From Chryseobacterium aureum (lineage in GTDB: Bacteria > Bacteroidota > Bacteroidia > Flavobacteriales > Weeksellaceae): a DNA stretch of 64,000 nucleotides. The notes under the pieces are model-generated. The model did no database searches and had not been told where the DNA came from. It was given only the letters and a program-made list of their open reading frames with translations. Every line of letters begins with the position of its first letter. Within the stretch, counting starts at the first letter, position 1. A program made the translations under genes and the position numbers. Positions 18,300-26,482 of this stretch are shown here, one piece after another. Location of the stretch: assembly GCF_003971235.1 (NCBI RefSeq), contig NZ_CP034661.1, positions 1,674,001 to 1,738,000 on the forward strand. The letters are read 5' to 3'.

Positions 18300-18866
18300 C
18301 TAAAAAGAAATTTCCTTTCTGATGCGGCTCAGGTGACGTTGGGTAATTCCAAGGTAAGAAGCCAGATACTGAAGGGGAATGTTTTGAATATAATCAGGAT
18401 GATTTTTCAATAATGTTTCATATCGCTGTGCCGCAGTATCCCTCTGAAGCTGAAAAAACCGTGTTTCAAGTTCAAGATATTCCTGTTCTGCAATGATCTT
18501 TAAAAATTTTGTCCAGTTAAGGTTATTCTGCACCAGTTCATCTACAGCTTCTTTTTTTAGGATAATCAGCTCTGCATTGGTAATAGCCTGCATATTTTCT
18601 TTGCTGGGACATCCTGAAATAAATGAAGAATAGGCCGCAATCATATGATTGGGAAACCTGAAGCAATAGGTCATATCTTTTCCTTCATCTGAGGTGTAAA
18701 AGGAACGGAAGATCCCGGACTTCACCAATCCTACTTCCCTGCAAAGCTCTCCTTCCTGTATGAAGTAATCATTTTTATTGACGAGTCTGAACTCGGAAAA
18801 TTTCAGAAATCCTTCAATTTCATTCTCTGAAAACAAATTAAAGCTTCGAAAATAGTCTTGTATCAT
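18300..18866 (-). CDS. Crp/Fnr family transcriptional regulator
   Basis: A 188-residue protein with an N-terminal cNMP-binding barrel (DYFIQEGELCREVGLVKSGIFRSFY) and a C-terminal HTH (LQYLASYLGITQRHLSRIRKEISF). It is close in length and layout to the Crp-like protein at 9032-9610, a paralogue. It lies upstream of the reductase pair on the same strand and may control it. The ligand is unknown. Confidence 0.85.
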   Translation of the reverse strand: MIQDYFRSFNLFSENEIEGFLKFSEFRLVNKNDYFIQEGELCREVGLVKSGIFRSFYTSDEGKDMTYCFRFPNHMIAAYSSFISGCPSKENMQAITNAELIILKKEAVDELVQNNLNWTKFLKIIAEQEYLELETRFFQLQRDTAAQRYETLLKNHPDYIQNIPLQYLASYLGITQRHLSRIRKEISF

Positions 18867-18990
18867 TATTCTTTACAAATGGGATTCTAATCATTCGCGA
18901 AAATAGAGAAAAAGATGAATGCATTATACTTTATCAAAACAAAGTTTTCAATTTTACAGGAAGAATGAATGTAATCAATTTCAATGAACA

Positions 18991-19070
18991 AAAAAAATCA
19001 TCTCAGGACGAGATGATCTACCGTTTTGAATTTACTTGAGTTATTTATGAAGATATGAATGATGTTTTGT
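18991..19070 (-). ncRNA. Candidate ~80-nt small RNA with own promoter and terminator
   Basis: On the minus strand a perfect -7 element TATCTTTG (19083-19076) is followed about 75 nt later by a perfect 8-bp hairpin (GAGATGAT/ATCATCTC arms at 18997-19017) and a run of seven Ts, a textbook intrinsic terminator. There is no ATG-initiated ORF between. The unit is not part of the neighbouring genes: pepP upstream has its own terminator at 19156-19188. A small regulatory RNA is the simplest reading; it is an inference from signals only. Confidence 0.35.
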
Positions 19071-19075
19071 TGTAA

Positions 19076-19117
19076 CAAAGATAGGACAACCCTGTTTTTT
19101 ATGCATCAGGGTTATCC
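19076..19117 (-). promoter_or_regulatory. -7 element preceded by an 11-bp inverted repeat
   Basis: TATCTTTG (19083-19076, minus strand) is directly preceded by GGACAACCCTG (19084-19094) and CAGGGTTATCC (19107-19117), reverse complements at 10 of 11 positions. The palindrome overlaps where the -33 element would sit and could be an operator, or a hairpin at the end of the pepP transcript. Confidence 0.4.
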
Positions 19118-19155
19118 CTGTAATTATATCCGTAAAAATACGGTTGTATAAAAAG

Positions 19156-19188
19156 AAAAGCCCCGAAGGAAATACCCTCAGGACTTTT
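19156..19188 (-). terminator. Terminator for aminopeptidase P gene
   Basis: Arms AAAAGCCCCGAAGG and CCCTCAGGACTTTT pair at 11 of 14 positions and are followed on the minus strand by CTTTTCTTTTT. Confidence 0.7.
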
Positions 19189-19273
19189 GGTTTATCTAAC
19201 AATTTTTTTGTTTAATGTTCAAAATTCAAGGTTTAAAGCAATGATTTGCATCTACTTTCTGCCATGGATTTTG

Positions 19274-21043
19274 CTAAAGCGGGCTTACCAATTGCAGGAA
19301 CCATTCTTTAACTTCTCCTTCCAGATGAGGAGTCAGCTTTTCTTCACAGGTTTTGTGGTAACTGTTCAGCCATGCGATTTCGCTTTCTGAAAGAATTTCT
19401 TTCACTATTGTATCCTTGAAAAACGGGCAGAATGTAAGGGTTTCAAACTCATAGAATGTGCCGTGGATTGTTTTTTCTGCTTCTTTCACAGCAATCAGGT
19501 TTTCATGACGAATCCCATAATGCCCTTCGAGATAGTATCCGGGTTCGTTGGAACAAACCATTCCCGGAAGAAGTTCCTGAGGATTCAGGTCTTTTCTGAT
19601 GTTTTGCGGCCCTTCATGAACATTCATGAAACTTCCAACGCCATGTCCTGTTCCGTGGTTGAAATCTTTCCCTTCCATCCAAAGCGGAAGCCTTGCAATG
19701 GCATCAAGATGTACTCCTTTTGTTCCTTTCGGGAATTTTACCATAGATAAGCGGATTAATCCCTGCAATACCAGTGTGGAGTTTCTTTTAAACTCTTCCG
19801 AAGGGGTTCCTAAGGCAAAAGTTCTTGTGATATCTGTAGTTCCTTCAAGGTACTGCCCTCCTGAATCTACCAGGATGGTTTCCTCATTGGTTACTTCTCT
19901 GCTTCCTTCTTTTTTGGCAGAATAGTGCATAATGGCACCGTTATCTTTATATCCCACGATGGATCCGAAGCTTTCCCCCACAAAGTTTTCACCTTCTGCA
20001 CGGAAGCCTCTCAGTTTCTGTCCGATAGAATATTCATTCATTGCTTCTTTTCCGGCATTGTGCGTTAGCCAATAAAGGAATTTCACCATTGCGACTCCGT
20101 CTCTTACCATTACGGTTCTGAAGCCTTCAAGCTCAGTCTGGTTTTTCTGGGCTTTCATAAGATTACCCGGAACCGGAGCTTTGATAAACTGATTATCTGC
20201 TTTTAAGGTTTCAAAAATCTGCTGGTTGCTGTTCGGGGAAACAAGTACTTTTTCATTTCTGAAGGTCTTCAGGTAATGATAAAATTCTTCGTATGGCATC
20301 ATTTTCACAAAGGAATCATCCATTTGTTTTCTTGCTGCCACTTCCATTTTTTCCAATCCTGTGAATACTACAGCATCATTTTTAGTAATCACAATGTATC
20401 CTAAAAATACAGGATTACTTTCTACATCGCTTCCTCTCAGGTTCAAGGTCCATGCCACATCATCCAGACTTGATATAATGTGCACGGTAGCTTCTAGCTC
20501 TTCCATTTTCTGACGGATTGCAGAGATCTTATCCGATACAGATTTACCTGCTCTTTCTACCGGGTGTACAAAAATAGGGTTCGCAGACGGGGTACCCCTG
20601 TCTTTCCAGACTTCTTTTAAAAGCGGAGCATCTGCCAGCGTAATATTTTTAGCATTGAATTTTTGAGAAAGCAGTTCCCAGTTGGCATTGGATGTGGCCA
20701 CAGCATTTACGGCTACTTTACCGCCGGACGGGATTTCTGAAATAATCCAGTCTATATAATTAGGAGTTCCTTCCATTCCCTCTTTGAAAAGATCAATTCC
20801 GGAACCCTCCAGCTCAATAGCGGCTTGGGTAAAGTATCTTCCGTCTGTCCAGAGCCCTGCTTTGTCTTTGGTAATTACCACAAAACCAGCAGATCCCAAG
20901 AAACCTGACAGCCAGGCTCTCTCCTGCCATTCTTCAGGAAGGTATTCGCTCATATGCGGATCCGCAGAATATACGATAAATGCATCAACATTATTTTTCT
21001 GCATTTCTTCACGAAGCGCAGCCACTTTTTCCTTTGAAGTCAT
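19274..21043 (-). CDS. pepP: Xaa-Pro aminopeptidase (aminopeptidase P, M24B)
   Basis: A 589-residue peptidase that removes the N-terminal residue next to proline. It has two creatinase-like N-terminal domains and a C-terminal pita-bread metallopeptidase domain. Metal-ligand motifs visible are LVDSGGQYLEGTTDITR (two Asp), GTGHGVGSFMNVHEGP (His) and the two Glu in SNEPGYYLEGHYGIRHENL. The length matches the long eukaryote-like aminopeptidase P1 form. The frame is open upstream to 21097, but MTSKEKVAALREEM at 21043 is the conserved start. A near-consensus TAACTTTC lies upstream. Cytoplasmic, monocistronic, with its own terminator. Confidence 0.9.
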   Translation of the reverse strand: MTSKEKVAALREEMQKNNVDAFIVYSADPHMSEYLPEEWQERAWLSGFLGSAGFVVITKDKAGLWTDGRYFTQAAIELEGSGIDLFKEGMEGTPNYIDWIISEIPSGGKVAVNAVATSNANWELLSQKFNAKNITLADAPLLKEVWKDRGTPSANPIFVHPVERAGKSVSDKISAIRQKMEELEATVHIISSLDDVAWTLNLRGSDVESNPVFLGYIVITKNDAVVFTGLEKMEVAARKQMDDSFVKMMPYEEFYHYLKTFRNEKVLVSPNSNQQIFETLKADNQFIKAPVPGNLMKAQKNQTELEGFRTVMVRDGVAMVKFLYWLTHNAGKEAMNEYSIGQKLRGFRAEGENFVGESFGSIVGYKDNGAIMHYSAKKEGSREVTNEETILVDSGGQYLEGTTDITRTFALGTPSEEFKRNSTLVLQGLIRLSMVKFPKGTKGVHLDAIARLPLWMEGKDFNHGTGHGVGSFMNVHEGPQNIRKDLNPQELLPGMVCSNEPGYYLEGHYGIRHENLIAVKEAEKTIHGTFYEFETLTFCPFFKDTIVKEILSESEIAWLNSYHKTCEEKLTPHLEGEVKEWFLQLVSPL

Positions 21044-21258
21044 TCTTTTTATTTTTAACCACCGAAAGTTACAAAAAATTTGATGTCTGACGGGCAAATC
21101 TGTACGCTATTTTGGTTCATAATCTGTTATTTTCAAAGCGGTCAAAAAAAACAAAAGGAATAAACATATTTAATAAAACCAATCATTTCACAGTAAAAAA
21201 AACTACCACATTATGAAAATAATAAATTTTTGGAAGGATTATTGCTTCATTCTACTTC

Positions 21259-21696
21259 ATGAAACAGCAAAACTACAATAACCACAGGAAATTTTATCCG
21301 CCCCATCATTTTATTTATCTTCCGCTGCTTATTATACTGGAGATTTCAGGAATTTATAAAATCTGGGACGATCCCGGAAACCGGTTGATCTGGATCCTTT
21401 TTTCCATTGTGATTTTTTTGCTTTTCTATCTGGCATTGATGACAAGACAGCATTATGCTCTGGGACTTCAGAACCGGATGGTTATTTTGGAATTCAAGCA
21501 GCGTTATTTTGAGATTTTCAGTAAAAGATCAGATGAAGTTGCGGAAAAACTGAGATTCGATCAGATGGCTGCTTTGAGATTTGCATATGATGATGAATTC
21601 AAAGAGCTTTTATACAAAGCCCTTCATGAAAACATCTCAGGAGATGAAATTAAAAGGTCTATCAAAAAATGGAGAGCTGACCGCCTCAGAATATAA
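21259..21696 (+). CDS. DUF6526-like two-TM membrane protein
   Basis: A 145-residue protein opening QQNYNNHRKFYPPHHFIYLPLL, a conserved flavobacterial pattern that I associate with DUF6526. Two hydrophobic segments (residues ~18-37 and 46-65) precede a soluble helical tail rich in Arg and Lys. The molecular role is unknown. A 55-codon lipoprotein gene and topoisomerase IB follow on the same strand. Confidence 0.7.
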   Translation: MKQQNYNNHRKFYPPHHFIYLPLLIILEISGIYKIWDDPGNRLIWILFSIVIFLLFYLALMTRQHYALGLQNRMVILEFKQRYFEIFSKRSDEVAEKLRFDQMAALRFAYDDEFKELLYKALHENISGDEIKRSIKKWRADRLRI

Positions 21697-21720
21697 CACA
21701 CCAATAAAAAATATCTAACT

Positions 21721-21888
21721 ATGAAAAAGTGGAGCCTTTACAGTCTAACGATATTAAGTTTATTATCACTAACAAGTTGTGAAGCAGTAGAAACAATTTT
21801 TAAAGCCGGAATGTGGTGGGGAATTATTGTAGTCTGTGTGATCATAGGGATTCTTTTACTGATTTTTTCGAAGGGTAAAAACTCTTAA
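21721..21888 (+). CDS. Small lipoprotein with C-terminal membrane segment (55 aa)
   Basis: The ORF reads MKKWSLYSLTILSLLSLTSC, a signal peptide with lipobox Cys20, then EAVETIFKAGMWWG and a second hydrophobic helix ending in KGKNS. Related mini-proteins are common in Flavobacteriia (SCE...IFKAG...W); their function is unknown. It starts 25 bp after the DUF6526-like gene and ends 9 bp before the topoisomerase start, so it is probably cotranscribed with both. Confidence 0.7.
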   Translation: MKKWSLYSLTILSLLSLTSCEAVETIFKAGMWWGIIVVCVIIGILLLIFSKGKNS

Positions 21889-21897
21889 CCATGCTTT

Positions 21898-23004
21898 ATG
21901 GACAAGAATACAGACCTGGAGATGATTTCTAACCTTAAGCCTTCCAAAATTGTTAAAATAATGAAGGATCCGGAAGCTTCTGCAAAGGCGGTACATCTTG
22001 TATATACCACCGATGCAGAATCCACCGGAATTACCCGTAAGAAAACGGGCAAGAAATATTCTTATTATAAAGACGGTGAAAAAATAAAGGATAAAGAGGA
22101 AATTACAAGAATAAACAAACTGGTACTGCCTCCCGCCTGGGAAAATGTATGGATATGTGCCCTGGAAAACGGGCATCTGCAGGCAACAGGTTTTGACGTA
22201 AAACAAAGAAAACAATACCGTTACCATCCGCTCTGGACTGCTTTAAGAAATCATACAAAATTTTACAGAATGCTTCAGTTCGGGTATGCATTACCGGAAA
22301 TGCGGCTTCATATAGAACAGGATCTTGCATTGAGAAATTTTGAGAAGCGGAAAATTCTTGCCCTAATTGTAAGCCTTATGCAAAGAACCAACATCCGTAT
22401 CGGTAATTCTATTTATGAAAAACTGTATGGGTCTTTTGGCCTAACCACTCTGAAAGGTAAGCATGTGAAAGTAAACGGACAAAAAATCACATTCACTTTT
22501 AAGGGTAAAAAGGGAGTAATGCATCATGTGGATCTCCGAAGCAGAAGACTGGCAAGACTGGTTCAGAAATGCAAGGACATTCCCGGGAAAGAGCTTTTTC
22601 AGTATCTTGATGATGAGGGAAACCGGCATTCCATAGATTCAGGAATGGTGAATGACTATATTAAAGAAATAAGCGGTGAAGATTTTACGGCAAAAGATTT
22701 CAGAACATGGTCCGGAACGGTGGGTGCCCTGATTGCTTTTAAAGAAATAGGGTATGCAGAGAATGATACCGAGCGTAAAAAGAAAGTAAAAGAAGCGCTG
22801 GATATGGTAGCGCAGAACTTAGGAAATACCAGTGCTGTATGCAGAAAATATTATGTGCATCCTCTGGTCATCAATCTTTACGAGAATCATACCATCAAAA
22901 AATACATTGATGAGCTGGAAGTGATAGAAGAAAATGACGGAAAAGCTGATCTTACAAAAGAAGAAAAGCTGGTGCTGAAGATTCTGGAAAACGAGAGGAT
23001 GTAA
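21898..23004 (+). CDS. Type IB DNA topoisomerase
   Basis: A 368-residue poxvirus/bacterial-type topoisomerase IB, which relaxes supercoils through a 3'-phosphotyrosine intermediate. The visible active-site elements are RTNIRIGN...YGSFGLTTLKGKHV (Arg and the beta-hairpin Lys), DFRTWSGT (second Arg) and CRKYYVHP, where Tyr319 is the likely nucleophile by alignment with the SYxDP motif. The length is normal. It is expressed with the two small membrane-protein genes upstream. Common in Bacteroidota; non-essential supercoil maintenance role inferred. Confidence 0.85.
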   Translation: MDKNTDLEMISNLKPSKIVKIMKDPEASAKAVHLVYTTDAESTGITRKKTGKKYSYYKDGEKIKDKEEITRINKLVLPPAWENVWICALENGHLQATGFDVKQRKQYRYHPLWTALRNHTKFYRMLQFGYALPEMRLHIEQDLALRNFEKRKILALIVSLMQRTNIRIGNSIYEKLYGSFGLTTLKGKHVKVNGQKITFTFKGKKGVMHHVDLRSRRLARLVQKCKDIPGKELFQYLDDEGNRHSIDSGMVNDYIKEISGEDFTAKDFRTWSGTVGALIAFKEIGYAENDTERKKKVKEALDMVAQNLGNTSAVCRKYYVHPLVINLYENHTIKKYIDELEVIEENDGKADLTKEEKLVLKILENERM

Positions 23005-23010
23005 GGAAGA

Positions 23011-23031
23011 ATGGAAGCTGGAAGCCGGAAG
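23011..23031. repeat. GGAAGCTGGAAGC-type heptamer microrepeat
   Basis: Three imperfect copies of GGAAGCY sit directly after the topoisomerase stop codon. The same motif occurs at 57841-57868 and, inverted, at 57955-57966. Confidence 0.5.
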
Positions 23032-23125
23032 TTCTGAAATTCCTAAAACAACTTTCGGAATTCTCAACTTATTTTGATCAGGCTACTGCAATACTTCCAG
23101 CATCTGACATCCCGTTTCCTGCCTA

Positions 23126-24016
23126 CTACAAAGAAATTCTGCTGTTATTCAAAAACTGGGTTCTGTATTCCTTGGGCGTAATGCCTGCAATTTTTTTGAA
23201 AAGCTGGGTAAAATGGGAAGCGGTATGAAAATTCAGTTCATAAGCAATTTCGGCAATATCTTTACTGGAATGAAGCAATGCTTTGCTGTAATTGATGTCA
23301 ATTTCATTAATCCACTGTTTCGGGGATTTTTGGGTTACTCCTTTAACACATTTATTCAGGTAGCTTTCTGTTACGGACAGTTTATCTGCATAAAAGGCCA
23401 CTCTTTTTTCTCCCACATGATATTTGAACAGGAGATCCCGGAACTGCAGAGACAGCTCCATCGGGCGGGTAGCAGATTTATGATGGGTATCTGAATCTGT
23501 GCTCAGCATTTTGATCAGGATCAGATGAAGCATCGTTACAACAATATCATTGATATTCAGATTATTCAGCCAAAGTTCCTGTTCCATGATCGGGAGAAGC
23601 TGGGTAATGGTGCCGTAGGTAAGGCTGTCAAGATTCAGGAAAGGGGTCATGAAAAAAATACTGCTTTTATGTTTTGGCAGTTCCTGTTCAGACAGAACAT
23701 TATTTTCATAGGCAAGGAAAAATCCTTCAATATCGTCTGACAGCTCAACGGTCGCGGTGATTGTTCCCTGTTTGATAAAGATTACGCCTCCTTTTTCGGC
23801 ATGGTATTCTTTATTTTCAAGATACTGTCTGATATGGCCATTGGTAACGAAAATAATAAAATTGAATGTTGTACGGTACGGAATCACCGGCATCAGAATG
23901 CCTTTAAGATAATTCTCTATCCGATACAGCTGTATATCAGCATTGTTGGCCAGTATTTTATCCGTAATATTCGGGAGAAAAAGCTTTTTATATTGAAAAT
24001 TGGAGAGTACTTCCAT
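23126..24016 (-). CDS. AraC family transcriptional regulator
   Basis: A 296-residue protein with an N-terminal sensor (GGVIFIKQGTITATVELSDDIEGFF) and a C-terminal AraC double HTH (YADKLSVTESYLNKCVKGVTQKSPKQWI, then DIAEIAYELNFHTASHFTQLFKKIAG). It is typical of flavobacterial AraC regulators. The targets are unknown; upstream on its own strand lies only the heptamer array and a receptor remnant. Confidence 0.85.
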   Translation of the reverse strand: MEVLSNFQYKKLFLPNITDKILANNADIQLYRIENYLKGILMPVIPYRTTFNFIIFVTNGHIRQYLENKEYHAEKGGVIFIKQGTITATVELSDDIEGFFLAYENNVLSEQELPKHKSSIFFMTPFLNLDSLTYGTITQLLPIMEQELWLNNLNINDIVVTMLHLILIKMLSTDSDTHHKSATRPMELSLQFRDLLFKYHVGEKRVAFYADKLSVTESYLNKCVKGVTQKSPKQWINEIDINYSKALLHSSKDIAEIAYELNFHTASHFTQLFKKIAGITPKEYRTQFLNNSRISL

Positions 24017-24185
24017 AATGAATTGATAATTACAAATTTAATATTGAAAATTGAATATTTGGATGTTTTTGTATTTTGTACAATGTATGGTGTAAAAAGT
24101 ATAATGTACAATGCCTTTGAAACAATGGTATTATTTGGACAAACTTTTTAATATTTTAAATAATCAACAAACAATTGCAAGCGCC

Positions 24186-24283
24186 ACATTATACATTATA
24201 CATTATACATTATACATTATACATTATACATTATACATTATACATTATACATTATACATTATACATTATACATTACACATTAT
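24186..24283. repeat. Heptanucleotide tandem array ACATTAT x14
   Basis: Twelve perfect copies of ACATTAT (24186-24269), one with a single change (ACATTAC) and one more perfect copy. The array ends 4 bp before the stop codon of the TonB-receptor remnant. Such arrays vary in copy number by slippage. Confidence 0.95.
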
Positions 24284-24286
24284 ACA

Positions 24287-24530
24287 TCAGAATTTATAAT
24301 ACACTCCCACTCTCACTCCAAAAGGACTTCCGGGTGTATACGTAAGGTCTGTAACAGGCAATGCTTCTTCTTTCAGCTGAGTTTCTGTTGCAAACTGGGC
24401 TTCATTCCATTTTACATTGAAAAGATTGTTCAACTGAACATTAGCTCCCCATTTCTGGTGGTTATAGGAAAGCATAAGATCATTTACAAAATACGCTTTG
24501 GTTCTGATGCTGTGGATATGCAAATAAAAT
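24287..24530 (-). pseudogene. C-terminal remnant of a TonB-dependent outer-membrane receptor
   Basis: About 80 codons remain: SIRTKAYFVNDLMLSYNH, then VQLNNLFNVKWNEAQ and the final PFGVRVGVYYKF. A beta-strand pattern with a terminal aromatic residue and the NNLFN motif are diagnostic of the last strands of TonB-dependent receptors. The open frame runs back into the IS end and stops there, so the rest of the receptor (normally 650-800 residues) is missing. In related urease loci a receptor often sits next to nickel genes, so it may have been a nickel or metallophore receptor; that is inference. Confidence 0.8.
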
Positions 24531-24542
24531 TTCCAGTATAAG

Positions 24543-25421
24543 TTAAGCTACATTTTTGTAAATTTTATTTTGATTGTTAAATTCTTCTATTGTTTGATAA
24601 TTCAGGGTACTGTGCCTTCTTTTTTTATTGTACCATATTTCAATATATTCAAAAATTTCAAGTTCCATCTGTTCTCTTGTGATAAGCTTGTTTCCGTAAA
24701 TTAGTTCTGTTTTCAATGACTTGAAGAAGCTTTCAGCCACTGCGTTATCCCAACAATTCCCTTTTCTGCTCATACTCCTTTTTACTCCATAAAAAGCAAG
24801 AGTATTTGTGAATTTTTTACTTGCATACTGAACACCTCTGTCTGAGTGAAAAATTAATTTACTGTCCGCTTTTCTATTTTTGACAGCCATTTTCCAGGCA
24901 GCTAAACTTGTCTCCGTGGTACTCATCCCAGTACTTAAGCTCCAACCAATTACTTTTCGATCAAACAAATCTATAATTGCTGTCAGGTATAAAAATCCAT
25001 CTTTGGTTTGGAGATAAGTGATGTCAGAGACCCAAGCTTGGGATGGACTGCCAACCAAAAAGTTTCTATTCAGGATGTTCTCTGCAATCAAATAATTGTG
25101 TTTTGAATCTGTTGTTACTCTAAATTTTCTGCTTAATTTACTTCTTAAACCAAGCTCTTTCATATATTTTGCAACCGTTATTCTGGAGGTCTTAAAACCT
25201 GATGAGTCTAATTCTACAGTAATTCTGGGACTTCCATAGCGTTGCTTTGATGCAAAATAAATAGATGTTATTTGTTTTTTTATCTCTCTTTTTCGTCTCT
25301 CTCTATTAGAAAGAGGTCTTGCTTTCCATTTATAATAACTACTGTAGCTTACTTTTAAAACACTGCACATTTTTTCAATCGGAAATAAAGATTCATGATT
25401 CTTAATGAACTCGTATTTCAT
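24543..25421 (-). CDS. IS3-family transposase OrfB (DDE integrase core)
   Basis: A 292-residue protein with an HTH_21-like N-terminal part and an rve integrase core. The catalytic triad is visible as WVSDITY (Asp133), FHSDRGVQYAS (Asp194) and DNAVAESFFKSLK (Glu230); the 35-residue gap between the last two is the DD(35)E spacing of the family. Its ATG overlaps the orfA stop (ATGA) in the -1 frame, so OrfB may be made by coupling or, as in other IS3 elements, as an OrfAB frameshift product at the T-run just upstream. It appears intact. Confidence 0.9.
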   Translation of the reverse strand: MKYEFIKNHESLFPIEKMCSVLKVSYSSYYKWKARPLSNRERRKREIKKQITSIYFASKQRYGSPRITVELDSSGFKTSRITVAKYMKELGLRSKLSRKFRVTTDSKHNYLIAENILNRNFLVGSPSQAWVSDITYLQTKDGFLYLTAIIDLFDRKVIGWSLSTGMSTTETSLAAWKMAVKNRKADSKLIFHSDRGVQYASKKFTNTLAFYGVKRSMSRKGNCWDNAVAESFFKSLKTELIYGNKLITREQMELEIFEYIEIWYNKKRRHSTLNYQTIEEFNNQNKIYKNVA

Positions 25422-25717
25422 CGACCGCTCTTGGAAAAAATGGCGATTGCTTTTTTTAATATATCACGCTCAAGCTCTGCATCTCTAAGTCTTTTTTCTA
25501 ATTCATGAATTTTTTCCTGCTCTGGAGTTTGTTTGAGATTACCCTTCCCAGGAAAACTCTTTTCTCCGAATTCCTGATAATCTTTTCTCCATTTGTAAAG
25601 CATCGTTACTTCAATACCCAGCTCTCTTGCCAGTTCCGAAATATTAGATCGCTCATAGCTCAATTGAACTGCTTGTTTTTTAAAAGCCGGATCATAGATT
25701 TTTCGCCCTTGTTTCAT
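25418..25717 (-). CDS. IS3-family transposase OrfA (HTH protein)
   Basis: A 99-residue helix-turn-helix protein of the HTH_8/IS3 type: KIYDPAFKKQAVQLSYERSNISELARELGIEVTMLYKWRKDY, then a leucine-zipper-like coiled coil (EQEKIHELEKRLRDAELERDILKKAIAIF). It binds the IS ends and forms OrfAB. It overlaps orfB by 4 bp. A T-rich stretch near its end (ATTTTTTCC on the minus strand) could serve as a slippery site. Confidence 0.9.
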   Translation of the reverse strand: MKQGRKIYDPAFKKQAVQLSYERSNISELARELGIEVTMLYKWRKDYQEFGEKSFPGKGNLKQTPEQEKIHELEKRLRDAELERDILKKAIAIFSKSGR

Positions 25718-25757
25718 ACGTTAAAATTAAGGTTTTATGCTTAACTCTAACTGGAAG

Positions 25758-26234
25758 CTAAATTAGTATATCCAGAACCACTTCAGTGCTCAACAATGCA
25801 GACGGTGGAATGTGCGTAAATTGGTGCAGGATAAATACCAATCCCCACGTGATAATAATAAAAGGAAAAGTAAACACCGGAATTCTCTTCCGGATAAAAA
25901 AATGCTGAATTACAGCCGCCAGTGCTCCGCCTACTCCGATTAAAATCCAGATCAATAGTGTAGCCTCGAAAAGAAATGCCAATGCTACTCCTACAAGCGC
26001 TGCACTGAAACCATAAAGTCCTGCATTGATTTCGGATTGACTGTATCTAAGCTTCATGGCTGTAAAAGTTCCGGCTGCTGTTGAAAGCAATACCGCAACG
26101 CCGCACTGCCAGCTTCCCATAAAGATTCCTATAAGAAACAAAAGGCCTGTCCATCTGTTTTCCTGAAGCATAATCTGCCCGATTCCTTTTAAAATACGGT
26201 CTAAAAAAGGGATTTTTTTGAAAAATTCGTCCAT
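25758..26234 (-). pseudogene. Urea transporter truncated to its N-terminal half by the IS element
   Basis: The 158 codons encode the first half of a bacterial urea transporter (UT family): GLLFLIGIFMGSWQCGVAVLLSTAAGT and NAGLYGFSAALVGVALAFLF match the first of the two homologous UT repeats. The normal length is about 290-330 residues. The frame ends at a TAG in the junction with the IS right end, so the second repeat, which is needed for the channel, is lost. It lies downstream of the nickel permease in the urease operon. Urea uptake through this protein is therefore probably abolished. Confidence 0.8.
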
Positions 26235-26300
26235 AGTTTTTTTAATTTATTAATAGTGTAGGGTGATTTTAGAGGGTTGTTGGTTCTTTTTTGTTGCTAG

Positions 26301-26332
26301 ATGCTGGATGCGAGTTTCGGGTTTCGAGATGC
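26301..26332. repeat. TCGGGTTTCGAGATGC-type dispersed microrepeat
   Basis: CGGGTTTCGAGAT (26318-26330) recurs inverted as ATCTCGAAACCCG at 35962-35974, with a further CTCGAAACCCG at 35931. Both sites are intergenic. Confidence 0.5.
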
Positions 26333-26482
26333 AAATTTCAGAATGCGGGGTACGGGGATTAGAATAAGATAAAAAGATACGATATTGAAAATTCAGCATT
26401 TTTCAGCTTCAATTCTTTCTTCAACCTTCCAACTCTCTTACCCTCAAACTCTACCACTCGAATCCCGGAACCCGGAACTCAT

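Larger units (their letters stand above)
24531..25756 (-). mobile_element. IS3-family insertion sequence (~1.23 kb)
   Basis: Two overlapping ORFs (orfA, orfB) are bounded by imperfect terminal inverted repeats. The left end reads TTCCAGTATAAGTTAAGC from 24531; the reverse complement of the right end reads TTCCAGTTAGAGTTAAGC (15 of 18 identical). No flanking target duplication is visible: the left flank is CAAATAAAAT and the right flank GCTAAATTAG. With two different truncated genes on either side, this points to a deletion or recombination after insertion rather than a simple insertion. Confidence 0.85.

Noticed and set aside
25418..26234. Urea transporter read through into the IS as a fusion protein
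   Set aside because: A TAG at 25758-25760 stops the frame at the IS junction.
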